A stretch of DNA of 64,000 nt. It comes from Linum tenue. Lineage: Eukaryota > Streptophyta > Magnoliopsida > Malpighiales > Linaceae. The translations under genes were made by a program, and so were the position numbers. Below the pieces are notes generated by a model. The model made no database searches and had not been told where the DNA came from. It worked only from the letters and a program-made list of their open reading frames with translations. Of the stretch, positions 1-10,446 are shown piece after piece (the first letter of the stretch is position 1; the number at the start of each line of letters is the position of its first letter). The DNA lies in contig CAMGYJ010000011.1 of the NCBI GenBank assembly GCA_946122785.1, positions 8,246,001 to 8,310,000 of the forward strand, in the 5' to 3' direction.

Positions 1-995
1 AAACTTTAGCGTTTGTGCCAATAATAGCCAAATTTGGAGAAATACCACTTATAACCACATTTTTTGAACTTGTACAAATATAGCCATTTTCGTCAATTAC
101 TTTAACACCGTCTCTAACCCCGTTAGTTTAAGTGAACATTATACTTATGTGGCTGCCACCTATACAACACATCATGTCCACCTAGACTCACATGTCACGT
201 AATCGCCACATCATATTTTAAATTAAAAAAATTAGAGTGAGAAAGCTCTCCTCCCCCGTCTCTCTCATGCATCTATTACCTTCTACCCCCAACAAAAAAA
301 ATCCCTAATCCAATCCATAAAATCCATTCTCTATCTTCGTTTCCTCCTCCACTGCACCTCTCTTCCTCCTCTCCTCTCCCAACCATCACTAGTAGCAATC
401 GGTGCTTCTTGGTTTTGCATATGGAAGGAATGGATGGATTGCGAAGGTCAACGATCGACGACGACTCGAATTCCCTGAGAAACATAGTGGTTTTGTTCAT
501 ATCAACGAGAACTGAGGGTCGAGGAGGCATAGCTCGCAGGACAAGGCAACAACAACACATAAGGGGAATATTAGCCGTTCTCCTTTAAAATCCGACCTTT
601 GCTCGACCTCCATCCATCCCCACCCTCAGGTTAAGTAAATTCATTAACGCCGGCGAAGACAGAGAACATGTCACCTTCTTCGGCTTCTGGAAGCGAGGAT
701 TTCCAGGGGATTGAATCGAATCCTTCGAGCACCGGGTCTTGTTTTTCGTTAAATTTATTTTCATTTAACAATGAGGGCTTTTTCATTTTGGTATGTTAAT
801 TTTTTTTAGTTAATTATTATCCACGTGGACAATTACACGAGAAATTGAAAATCAGAGCTCGCCACGTCAGCTGCTCCGTTTGTCCAATCAGATTTAACGC
901 TAACATCGTTAAAGAATTGGACGAAAGTAACTATAAGTGGTTTTTTCTCCAAATTTGACTATTATTAACACAAATATGAAAGTTTTGACTATACA
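1..995. mobile_element. Long terminal-inverted-repeat DNA element, left end cut by window
   Basis: Bases 1-57 match, as an inverted copy, bases about 930-990: both ends share the block around 'ccaaatttggagaaa' followed by 'ccacttata'. Similarity continues inward less well through the 'gacggtgttaaag' block near 95-115 and its partner near 900-920. The inside is AT-rich with a CT-rich, gene-like stretch at 240-720 and no usable long ORF. The design (long inverted ends, no transposase) fits a non-autonomous Mutator-like element or similar. The outer left boundary and the TSD lie off the window, so the family is an inference. Confidence 0.6.
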
Positions 996-1365
996 AGTGT
1001 ATTACTATTTTGTTATATCTTAATTTCAATAAAACAATAATATCTTGTTATTGTGTAATGCAGTGCACTGTAGGGTGGTAGGTGGCCTAGGGGATCACGA
1101 AATATTATCTTTGGCGCAGATATTGTCCATCCAATTGCCAGTTTGGCAGGACCCATCACTCTGATTGTTAAGTAGAATATAATCTGATTGTTACGTTTTC
1201 TTTTGATAATTTGATATTGAAAGTGTAAAGACAACGTTGATATAGTATCATAATCAATAACCTTCAAATATAATTGGCGGAAGATGAATTTAATACAGCA
1301 AAATAAAAAAGATTTTTCTGCCACGGGTTCCATCTGTTTGTGTGATTAATTGCTCGCTGCTTATC

Positions 1366-1462
1366 ATGTGCTTACCAATTATCATACAGAATGGGTCGAA
1401 GGACACCGTGTCTGCCTGCATGCATGATTCACGAGTTTGTGAGATCATCACGAAAGAAATAC
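1366..1462 (+). repeat. Upstream copy of an OMT promoter segment
   Basis: This stretch repeats, with small indels, the sequence at 2029-2122 directly upstream of the OMT gene. Shared blocks include 'gacaccgtgtct', 'gcatgatYcacgag', 'gagatca' and 'cacgaaagaaat'. The two copies lie about 660 bp apart in the same orientation. A second shared phrase, 'ggttccatctgt', occurs at about 1326 and 1816. The spacer holds a dispersed retroelement-like repeat (about 1600-1765), so the pair could come from tandem duplication or from insertion after duplication. Confidence 0.7.
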
Positions 1463-1599
1463 AGAAGGGTACATAGGTAATGTTATATATTAAGCTAGGA
1501 GGATTTAAGTAAAAGTTACGGGAATTTAATACAATAAATATGTAAGTAAGTGTTAAGTATCATACATTAATATTTTCCAAAAGTTCAAACTATTGAAAT

Positions 1600-1765
1600 T
1601 AATCGGTTTATGATATGGTATCAGAACTGGTTTGTTTTTGAAGTCACGTGTTCCAGTATGCACGACCCCCGATATTAATCGTTGTCTTTAAACCACATGG
1701 TACATTGGGCCTGTACAAACTTCCAACCCATGAGATAGTTTTCGTTTGAGGGAGAGTGTAAATAA
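1600..1765 (+). repeat. Dispersed repeat with tRNA-Met primer-site-like motif, copy 1
   Basis: The phrase 'tatggtatcagaac' resembles the initiator-tRNA primer-binding site of plant LTR elements. It is followed by a conserved run ending in 'cccccgatattaatc' and 'acattgggcctgtacaaa'. Related copies lie at about 43105-43230 and 58170-58300. No flanking LTR or coding sequence is seen. A TRIM/LARD-type retroelement internal fragment is the best guess; a SINE is the alternative, because copy 3 has a B-box-like 'gttcgaatc'. Confidence 0.45.
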
Positions 1766-2167
1766 GTGGTTTATGGAACCAGTTGGTTTTTGACGAAAAT
1801 GAATTTCAACCACTGGTTCCATCTGTCTGTGTGTTTTCTCAAATGTTTAAGAAACACTATCATACCGGCCGATCGAATTGAAAATACAATATGTTGGACC
1901 CAATTCGATATCTGGTTTTAGCTGTAGAAAATGATTGAACCATAATTAAACCACGATTTTAATACAAAATATCCTACCACTAAATTTTTCAGTATCACCT
2001 CCCGTACAATTTCACAATCAATTTAACATGCGCTTACCATATAGAGTGGGTCGAATGACACCGTGTCTACCGTGCATGATCCACGAGCTTTTGAGATCAG
2101 TGATCACCACGAAAGAAATAACAAGATCCCAAAATCAATTTCCCTTTTCCTTGATCAAAGAAAGGCC

Positions 2168-2176
2168 TATATATTA
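2168..2176 (+). promoter_or_regulatory. Likely TATA box of the OMT gene
   Basis: 'tatatatta' sits about 100 bp upstream of the OMT start codon, within the normal range for a plant core promoter with a short 5' leader. It follows directly after the duplicated promoter block at 2029-2122. The call rests on sequence and position only. Confidence 0.5.
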
Positions 2177-2275
2177 CACAGAGTGTTTCCTTCTCGATAA
2201 CTCATCGGCAAATGCTCTGTTTCCCCACCCCATTTTCAATCTACCTTACCCTGTTTTCCCCCTTAAAAATCAGCC

Positions 2276-4038
2276 ATGGATCCCGAGGCCTGTGAGAGCC
2301 AGAGATCATCATCGACGTCTGCAGAGCTGTTCCAAGCTCAAGCCCACATCTACAGCCACGTCTCCAGCTACATGAACTCCATGGCGCTGAGAAGCGCCGT
2401 CGAGCTCGGAATCGCCGACGCAATCCAAACCCACGGCGGAGCCATCACTCTGCCCCAGCTCGTTTCCGCCGTCAAAATCGATCCCACAAAATCCGACTAC
2501 CTCTTACGCCTGATGCGCATCCTCGTCCACTCTGGCTTCTTCGCCGAAACAGGGGATGCTTATTTGTTAACACCATCTTCACAATTGCTGCTCAAAAACC
2601 ACCCGAATTCCCTTTCCGCCGTGGTGAAGCTGATCCCCCGGCTGGAGTTCGTCACTCCCTGTTTCCTGATGGGAGATTGGTTGCGGGAGCACGGGGAGAA
2701 GACGGCGTTCGAGACGGCCCATGGGGGGACGCCGTTTTGGGAGTACAGCGAAGGGAACCCTGAATTCAATTCCCTGTTCAATGAAGCCATGGCGAATGAT
2801 TCTGGGTTGTTGGAGAACTTGGTGGTGGGGGATTGCGGGCTGGTTTTTCAGGGGATTGAATCTCTGGTCGATGTCGGTGGGGGAACGGGAACGGCCGGCA
2901 GGATCATATCGGAGACGTTTCCTGGGATTCGGTGTAAGGTTCTGGATCTACCTCAGGTGATTGGGGATGGTCGCTTGGCTGATTCGGAAGGGAACTTGGA
3001 GTTTGTTGCAGGGGATATGTTTGACCATGTTCCTTCAGCGCAAGCGGTGCTGCTCAAGGTATGTTGCGTAAATCGATCTCAATGCATAATGGACGATTTG
3101 AATTAGTGACCATGTCTGAAGTAGGGATGTAAGCCTGACTCTAGATACCTATCGACTAGTCCGATTCGATCTTGAGAGTCGAATTGGTCAGTTTGTCTAC
3201 AAGTCAGTTTAGAGTCGGTTAAAGTTTTTTGGTCGTGGAAGATCGGGTAGGGTCGAGTTAATTTAGGGTCGGATAATTTTCTACTCCATTCTCTTATAAC
3301 AACTAGTGATATAAAATTTCTCATACCAACACATTAGACATATTTGTAAAGCTTTAAATGTTTAGGTACTATAATGGAAGGTAAAAAATATAAAGGTACT
3401 TAAAACATATACCACCAAAATTTCTAGACCTTTTTGGCAAAAAAAAAAAGTTTAGGTACTAAATTGTACCAAAATGTATTTAAAAAAAATGGTATATTCA
3501 TTTATGTGAGCCAACCTAGCCCGACCCAGCCCTACATGTACTGGCCAAACGGGGCCAAATGAGAATAAGAGCGGGCTGGGACAAGTTGAATGTTGGCCCC
3601 TATAGGGCTGGGGTTTTTAGAGTAGTGACATGGTTGGGTTTGGCCGAGTTCACCTCTAGTATGAATGCATGATGGAGTGATGTTGGGAGAATGTTAATTA
3701 TGAATCTTGTATCACTCTCGTTTACGCTGCAGTGTGTTTTGCACGATTGGAACAATGAAGAGTGTGTGAAGATCCTGAAGAAATGCAAGGAAGCCATTTC
3801 AGCCAAAGCAGGGGAGGGAGGGAAGGTGATAGTCATTGACATTGTGGTGAATGAGAAGAATGATGATCATGAACTGGCTGGAATGAAGCTGAGGTTCGAC
3901 ATGTTGATGATGTTGCTGCTGAAAGGGAAGGAGAGGAGTGAAAAGGAATGGGAGGGGCTGTTTTTGGAAGCTGGTTTCAAGCACTACAAGATCACTCCTC
4001 TGTTTGGTTTTAGCTCACTCATTGAGGTTTTCCCCTAG
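2276..4038 (+). CDS. Class II SAM-dependent plant O-methyltransferase (two exons)
   Basis: Exon 1 is 2276-3058 and exon 2 is 3733-4038, joined in phase 0 across a GT-AG intron of 674 bp, giving 362 residues, the usual length for plant OMTs. The N-terminal dimerisation domain (about residues 15-100, with SYMNSMALRSAVELGIADAI) is followed by the SAM-binding motif LVDVGGGTGTAG (about residue 200) and LDLPQVI. Exon 2 opens with CVLHDWNNEE, which carries the catalytic His of the family, and ends with GFKHYKITPLFGFSSLIEVFP. The ATG lies in a good context (gccATGGAT) and begins the family's normal N-terminus. The enzyme should move a methyl group from SAM to a phenolic hydroxyl in the cytosol. The sequence resembles enzymes annotated as resveratrol or 8-hydroxyquercetin O-methyltransferases, but the substrate cannot be read from sequence. 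No frame defects are seen. Confidence 0.93.
3122..3658. mobile_element. hAT-like non-autonomous insert in the OMT intron
   Basis: The segment starts 'tagggatgtaagc' and ends '...gttcacctcta', whose reverse complement 'tagaggtgaac' is a degenerate inverted match. It is bordered by 'gtctgaag' and 'gtatgaat', an 8-bp pair differing at two positions, as expected for an old hAT target-site duplication. It contains GC-rich 'cccgacccagccc'-type subterminal sequence like the clearer hAT elements elsewhere in this window. It fills about 80 percent of the intron and has no coding content. Age and degenerate ends limit confidence. Confidence 0.45.
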
Positions 4039-4052
4039 CTAGAGTGAAGTTT

Positions 4053-4058
4053 AATAAA
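4053..4058 (+). terminator. Possible polyadenylation signal of the OMT gene
   Basis: An AATAAA hexamer lies 15 bp past the OMT stop codon. That is close for a plant poly(A) signal, so a later AT-rich site may be the one used. Confidence 0.3.
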
Positions 4059-5013
4059 AACCCAGCCGGACCAAAACTCGCTTTGTTCTTGTCTTGTCTC
4101 TGTAATCGATTATTGTGTTCTCGATTGATCTTTCCAATAAGTAATTTCTTTGGCTTTTATTTGAGTATTTATGATCAATCAAGGGGGAAAACAACCATAA
4201 TCGTCAAATATAGTCTTATGATCGTATAAGAGGTAACAAAACGCAATTATCTCATTAAATCTGATACTTTAATGAGAGATTGTATGTAAACGCATGAATA
4301 TGAGATTTTAGCAACGACTTTGCAGATTTTTAGTGACATATTTAATTTCTGCAGCTATAGTATTTAGTATATATGCTTAGAATTTTACAAATAGGTCCCT
4401 ATATTCCAATTTACTACGTTTTAGTTTTACTAAATAACGCTAGGGAATCACCCTAGCGGATCCCATAACTTCTGGTTTCGGTCAAAATTAGTCCCTTGAT
4501 TTTACTAATATTAAATTTAGCTTTATTAAATGGAATTGCATGATGTAAATTATTAGTGATTAGCAAACTAGGTAGTGCCAGTGATTAAATATAAAGTGAA
4601 GGGTCGTTATCAATTAATGGACAATTGAATAATTTATAATTTATAGGATTACTTACCGTCACTCAGTTATCATTTTTCTTTTACATTTGCCTTCCAAACT
4701 ATTTTTCTTTCTTTCTAGTCACTAATTTTATGCCTCATTTCATCGATAGTTACTCGCCATCCAACTTCGTTGAGTTTAATCAAAGTAGCAGTCAACTATA
4801 AATTAATTTTGACGGTTAAGTTGCTAATATGTCAATTACAAAAATTAAAATTACTAAAATTTAATTAAAAAATATATAAAATGCAAGGGAATCTCTCAAG
4901 CGCTGGAAACCTCTCTCACCGGCTGACCGCTTTATTATTAAGGGCATACAAAGAAAATCGAAATGTACATTGTAGGTTATTGATGAAGCTGGCGTGCTTC
5001 TCTCTCACCCAGT
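4059..5013. other. AT-rich spacer, no gene seen
   Basis: I see no conserved protein or RNA here. Around 4590-4860 there is CT-rich, transposon-like spacer, but I could not pair any ends. The 3' part continues into the sequence interrupted by the LINE at 5031. Confidence 0.5.
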
Positions 5014-5030
5014 CACAACTCCTACACACT

Positions 5031-5489
5031 TTTTTTTTTTTTTTTATAATGGTGAACAAATTTTATTAAAACAAATAAAGTTACAGGAGAGAAAAGGGGG
5101 AGAGAAAGAAAGGAAAGAAAGGAAAGGTTACTGCACAGAAGCTGCAGAAACAGTACAGATACAGGCAGCAAAACAACAAAAACGAGGGGGACTAAACATG
5201 GCGCCCAAAACAAAATCCCACCCGCTTAAGAACTAGCCGAACCGATCGTAGCCTGCCGCAACGCTTCTACCCAAGGATCAGCAGTGTCCTTTTCCACTTT
5301 GTTTGCCACAACCAACCATCTCGCAATCAAACTACCAATCTTAAACGCAATGACATTCTCCGTAGTTGCTCTGTCTTCAAAAATCCTATAATTCCTTTCT
5401 CTCCACACACTCCAGCACAGAGCATGCAGAAACGTCCTTGTGCACCAGTCCTTCGGGCAAGCAGGTTTCCTCCGTGGCCAAATCTTTAT
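5031..5489 (-). mobile_element. 5'-truncated LINE 3' end with target-site duplication
   Basis: On the minus strand this is the last part of an L1-type LINE. An 88-residue open frame (5226-5492) holds the C-terminal LINE motif SVWRERNYRIFED, followed by a 3' untranslated part and a poly(A) tract (seen as a T-run at 5030-5045). The insert is bordered by a 17-bp direct repeat, 'cacaaYtcctacacact', at 5014-5030 and 5490-5506 with one mismatch. This is the expected signature of target-primed insertion with 5' truncation. It landed inside a copia relic. Confidence 0.85.
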
Positions 5490-5523
5490 CACAATTCCTA
5501 CACACTTAACAACTCAACATTAC

Positions 5524-5920
5524 AGTCCACTTTCTGATGCTGAGGTTTACATGAGACCGGTATGCAAACTTACCTACCTCACCACTATAAGAACATACAT
5601 AAGTTTCTCTACTCAACAGGTCAGTCAGTTTATATCCAATCCCTGAGGACCGTTATAGTTTTGCTCCGAGTTCTCAAATATCTCAAATCCGCCTGAACCC
5701 CTTATTTATTCTTTTTCTAGCTCTTCAACACTTCACCTCAAATCCTACAGTGATTCAGATTGAGATGCATGTCTAGACACAAAAAGCTATATTATTGGTT
5801 ATTGTGTATACCTTGGAGAGTCATTAATTTCATGGAAAAGCAACAAACAACACGTTGTCTTCCTCTTGTAACACAGAATATAGAGCTTTAGCCTATACCA
5901 CTTGTATGGTGTACATGCAT
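5524..5920 (+). pseudogene. Relic of Ty1/copia reverse transcriptase / RNase H
   Basis: Reading across frames gives the copia signature KLTYLTTIRTYISFSTQQVS, then VLRVLKYLKSA, then remnants of the RNase H region (YIIGYCVYLGESLISWKS). At least three stops and frameshifts break it. It matches the same region of the copia element at 7694-7996 in this window but is on the opposite strand and more decayed. It has no LTRs nearby. It was later split from its 5' side by the LINE at 5031-5489. Confidence 0.75.
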
Positions 5921-6995
5921 AAGGGCTTCATAGTCTCATCCAATATCTACTGTGACAATCAGTATCCGGTATACATTGCAAAAATCTACACTTTCCACAT
6001 CGAGCTTGCCTGTCATCTTGTTCGCTAAAAGTTGCAAGTTCAAGTCATCAAGATTCTCCACGTCTGTGCCGGGGAGGGTGGATAACAATATAATTGAAAA
6101 ATTCTTCTCTTGATGGACTCGAACCCGAGTCGTACGATTCACTAGTGTAGACACAAACCCATTAGTGGATGCGGATGTTGAATATTAGCAAAAATGTAGA
6201 GTCTTTTCAATCGAGGCAAAAAAAAAATATTTGGTATTTATTTTCTGAAATTTAGAACACACTCAAAACAACAGAGGGTCTTAATTTTAGCCTATGGTTT
6301 TGTTATGATCTCCGACACTTCCATACGTACATATATAATACTAAGACTACAATCAATCATATTTCCATGCGTTCAAATTTCCAATCCATTTGCTGTAACT
6401 TGCTTTGCATTATTTGATGGTTTGCTTTTTCCATGTTCTGCTGCTGCCGTCAACAATGGAGGCTGTATACTGATAATTAATCATATCCATTGGTAGGCTC
6501 AATGGCAGCATTATTTTGTTTAATTTACCTTCTGGGATAAGTTTATTTATTATTATGTTTTTTTAATTGCACATTATCATTGGGAAGGAGCCAATCCATC
6601 AGACCTAGACAGGGATGGCGGCAATTGGCAGCTATAGGCTGGAATTCTGGTGGGCGATTGGATCTGGGAGTTGGCCTCGTGGTTCTGCGCATGGCTCTGA
6701 CCGTACTGTACACTCGGGAGGAGGATTTGGAGAGATTGATAGAATGAGCAGGGCAGGGATAAGGCAGCCCGTCGGACGAGCATGGCTCGGCTGGAATTTC
6801 CGAAATTCAATATTCGATTGTGTGGGTGCACCTTCATTCTCCGTCTAAATGTTTCCTTCTCTCTTTTATTTTCTTTCTTTAAAATGAATATGAGCAGAGT
6901 ATAAACAGAAGTAGACACAGCATGATTCAAATCGAGCCCGTGCCGGTCCCAGACTGAATCTAGCAAATTTAGGAAAAAAAAGAGCTAGCACGATA
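5921..6995. other. Spacer with unassigned GC-richer block
   Basis: Near 6110-6140 there is a B-box-like 'gactcgaacccgagtc' (minus-strand tRNA-type motif) that may be a SINE remnant. At 6590-6850 a GC-richer block begins 'cagggatggcggcaatt', reminiscent of a hAT end, but I found no partner end or TSD. There is no convincing gene. Confidence 0.35.
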
Positions 6996-7337
6996 TAACA
7001 CCAAGTGTGAGATGGAAACCCTAACTTACTTTCTCATTGATGATAATCTCGGTTTATATACATGGATTGTGCAAAAGAAGACAAGCTCACTTAGCTGTCG
7101 ATTTACAGAATGAAAAACAGAAAAACAGAGAAAAGAGTTTGAGAGGGAACAAGGACTGAGCAGTGAAAGTGACATTGGTTCTCTACGGCAACGTTTTCCC
7201 TTCTTCAGTCTCCACTAGATTAGACGGTGCCGTTCCACTTGACTCGCCTGCAGTTTTGCCTGCAACGACATCGCTCCATCTCCTCAGCTTACTAGCCGTT
7301 GTGATTTGGGGTGAAAATTGAACATTTTTGTCTGATA
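6996..7337 (-). repeat. 3' LTR of the copia element
   Basis: About 342 bp and almost colinear with 11801-12150, from 'taacaccaagtgtgag' to 'gtctgata' on the plus strand. It lacks 7 bp present in the other LTR near 'gcaacg'. It is preceded on the element strand by the poly-G polypurine tract. Confidence 0.93.
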
Positions 7338-7352
7338 CCCCCCCCCCCCCCC

Positions 7353-10300
7353 GGCAAGCTCGTGGGCACAGATTGTGCACACCAAGCTTGGAGAGGAGAC
7401 TGGAAAATGTGGGTGGGGGAAGAGCTTTGGTGAATAGATCTGCTAGTTGATGAAGTGTGGAGACGTGAAGGAGCTTAATCGTACCTGCCTGCAGTTTCTC
7501 TCTTACCAGGTGGCAGTCCAATTCGATATGTTTTGTTCTTTCATGGAAGGTGGGGTTATCGGCTATGTGGATTGCAGATTGGTTGTCACAGTAGAGAACG
7601 GCCGATTGAGGTTGAGAGACTTGAAAATCTTTGAGTAGGTAGAAAAGCCATTGGAGCTCGCTAGTTGTATTTGCCATCGCTCTGTATTATGCCTCACAAG
7701 AAGGATCGTGAAATGGTTCGTTGCTTCTTGCTTCGCCATGAAATGAGCGCATTCCCAAGGTAAACACAATAGCCAGTGACTGACCTGCGTGTGTCTTGGC
7801 TGGCAGCCCAGTCTGAATCACTGAAAGACTTCAGATGTAGGGTAGATGTCGAAGGAAAGAATAGGCCAGTAGAAGGTGCTGACTTGAGATATCTGAGTAT
7901 CCTTGTGACTGCTTGGTAATGTTGATTGCTGGGATTTGACATATATTTGCTCAATTGCTGGGTGGCAAAGCTGATGTCAGGACGAGTTGTGCTCAACTAT
8001 ATCAACTTGCCAACAATGCGTTTGTAGAATGATGGATCGGGGTATGCATCAGAATGGTTAGTTGTGAGGTGGATTTTGTGATCCATTAGTGTAGAAACAG
8101 GTCTGGAGAGCAAAACTTCTCCTTCTTCAAGTATCTCCAATGTGTATTTGCGCTGGGAGAGGTGAATGCTTGACTTATTCCTGGCTACCTCAATGCCAAG
8201 GAAGAACTTCAGTGGACCCATGTCCTTGATGCTGAAAGTGTTATGGAGATGCTTCTTGAGTTGGTTTATTTCTGTGATGTTGGTTCCTCCAACAACAAGG
8301 TCATCTACATAGACCAGCACACATGCGTAATGGGCACCATCTGTTTTGTAGAAGAGTGAATGATCTACCTGACTTGAAGTGTAACCTTGATTAGAGAGAC
8401 AATCTTCCAGTTTGGAGAACAATTGGCGAGATGCTTGATTTAAGCCATAGAGAGACTTCTTGAGTCTAGAGACAGGGTTTTTGATGTTAGGAGGTGGATT
8501 GTAGCCCTTTGGAAGTCTCATATAGACCTCTTCTGTAAGATCACCATGTAGGAAGGCATTGTTCACATCTAGTTGGTGAACATGCCAACCTTTGGATGCT
8601 GCAATAGCTAAGAAAAGTCTTAGTGTAGTCATTTTAACTACAGGTGCAAAGGTATCCTTATAGTCTATGCCCTCCTGCTGGTTGTACCCTTTGGCTATTA
8701 GCCTTGCTTTTTCTCTTTCGAGACTGCCATCTAATAGAAATTTGTACTTGAATATCCACTTGTTGCCCAATGGTTTTCTTTTGGGAGGTAGGGAGACAAC
8801 ATCCCATGTCTGGTTTCTTTCCAGAGCATCAATCTCATGAATAATGGCATTGTTCCATTCTGGTCTGAGAGCTGCTTCTTCATAAGTTTCTGGTTCTTTG
8901 TGACATGATTATATTGAGAATGAACTTGAGATATGAATCAGATAAAACACTTTAATCAAGGACTTGAGAGAGAGGATAGGTGATACTTGGCACATGTTGC
9001 TGAAGAGGATGACTGGAGGAAGAAGCCTGCTAAAGTAGGTTGCAATGGTAAGTTTGCAGTTTTGAAGGTTGTTTGATGGTCCTGTTGGTTTTCTAATGGC
9101 AATGGGAAGATCAAGAGAAGATGGTGTGGGATGAGTAAAATATGGTATAGGTGGAGGGCTTGATGGAGGTGGTATGGTGGGGGTTATGGGAGGTAGAACG
9201 GGATCATCTGGGGTGGTAGGGGGAGGTAATGGATAAGTATGAGAAGGATTGGGAGAATCAGTAGGGGAAGGGGATTGGCTAGGTTGGTGGAAAGGAAACT
9301 CATGTTCATAGAACTCAACATTACGTGAGGTAAAGACATCATGTGATTGTAAATCATAGATCCCGTATCCTTTTATCCCCATTGTATATCCCATGAAAAC
9401 ACCCTTTCTGGCCCTTGGTTGGAATTTTGTCATGTGACTGGTTATGGTTGTCGCATAGCACAAGCAACCCTAAACCTTTAAATCTTGTAGATTAGGGGGT
9501 TTGTTGTATAGTTTTTGGTAAGGGCTGAAGTTCTGTAAAACTGGGGTGGGGACTCTGTTGATTAAAAAAACTGCATGCTTGACACAATCTCCCCAAAAAC
9601 CAATAGGAGGTTGGCCTGAAATTTTAAAGCTCTGGCTACAGCTAAAATATGTTGATGCTTGCGCTCAACTTTACTGTTTTGTTGAGGAGTTTCAATGCAA
9701 GACATCTCATGTATGATTCCAGTTTCAGAGAAAAAATCAGCCATGTGGAATTCACGACCTTGATCACTTCTAATTCTTTGAACATGAGCGTTGAACTGTT
9801 TGTGTATCATAATGCAGAAATGAATGAGTTTGGGATGAGCATCAGCTTTGGAGGACAAAAGAATGAGCCAAGTCATGCGAGAATGGTCATCAACAATGGT
9901 AAGGAAGTATTTAAATCCATCATAAGTGGGAAATGAATTTGGACCCCAAATATCAACATGTATTAACTGGAAACATTGTGTAGTTACTGTTGAACTTGAA
10001 GGAAAAGGGAGTCTTTTCTGTTTGGCAAAATGACAAACATCACAGGGTAAGCTGCTGTTGGTTTCAATGGATTTACAAAGTTGTTTCAGGTGGGGGACTC
10101 TACTGTGAGAGACATGGCCAAGTCTGAAATGCCATATATCAAAAGAAGGGGAACTAACAGCTGTTGTGATGTGGTTAGGTATACTATCTAAGGGTAGGGT
10201 GATGTGGTAAAGGCCATGGTGGAGCTTAGCAGAACTAGTCACCCTCTTCAGCTTCATGTCCTATATTGTGAAAGAATCAGAAGAGAAGGTTAAGCAAAAG

Positions 10301-10446
10301 CGGTTGGAGGTTGTGAGTTTGCTCACTGACAGAAGATTGAAAGTGAACTTTGGAAGAAACAGGACATCCTCAAGGAGAAGACCATTGAGACAAAGAACCT
10401 GGCCTTTGTGAGTGGCTTGCACTCTATCATTAGTGGGTAAATTAAT
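7353..10446 (-). pseudogene. Copia pol: integrase, reverse transcriptase, RNase H (broken)
   Basis: Pieces in minus-strand order: GAG-pre-integrase and integrase core (10257-9562; WHFRLGHVSHSRVPHLKQ, CDVCHFAKQKR, then D in HVDIWGP, D in SDQGREF, E in NSKVERKH); integrase C-terminal and linker (9463-8909; RKGVFMGYTMGIKGYGIYDL, then a proline-rich tail); reverse transcriptase (8770-7997; YKDTFAPVVKMTTLRLFLAI, QLDVNNAFLHGDL, VLVYVDDLVVGG); and RNase H (7996-7694 and 7677-7183; SFSDSDWAASQDTRRSVTGY, YCDNQSAIHIADNP, HIELDCHLVREKL). Stops and shifts separate the blocks, so no full polyprotein can be made. The sequence between 10258 and 10446 also reads as copia pol (LLSVSKLTTSNRF) with a stop on each side. 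Confidence 0.93.

Noticed and set aside
276..560. Minus-strand 94-residue protein
   Set aside because: Low-complexity sequence inside a non-autonomous transposon, with no family features.
2276..3106. A 276-residue OMT reading through the intron
   Set aside because: The C-terminal catalytic part would be missing; splicing at 3058/3733 gives a full, in-frame protein of normal length.
7338..7352. C-run as low-quality sequence or gap edge
   Set aside because: It is exactly where the polypurine tract of the minus-strand copia should be, next to the 3' LTR.
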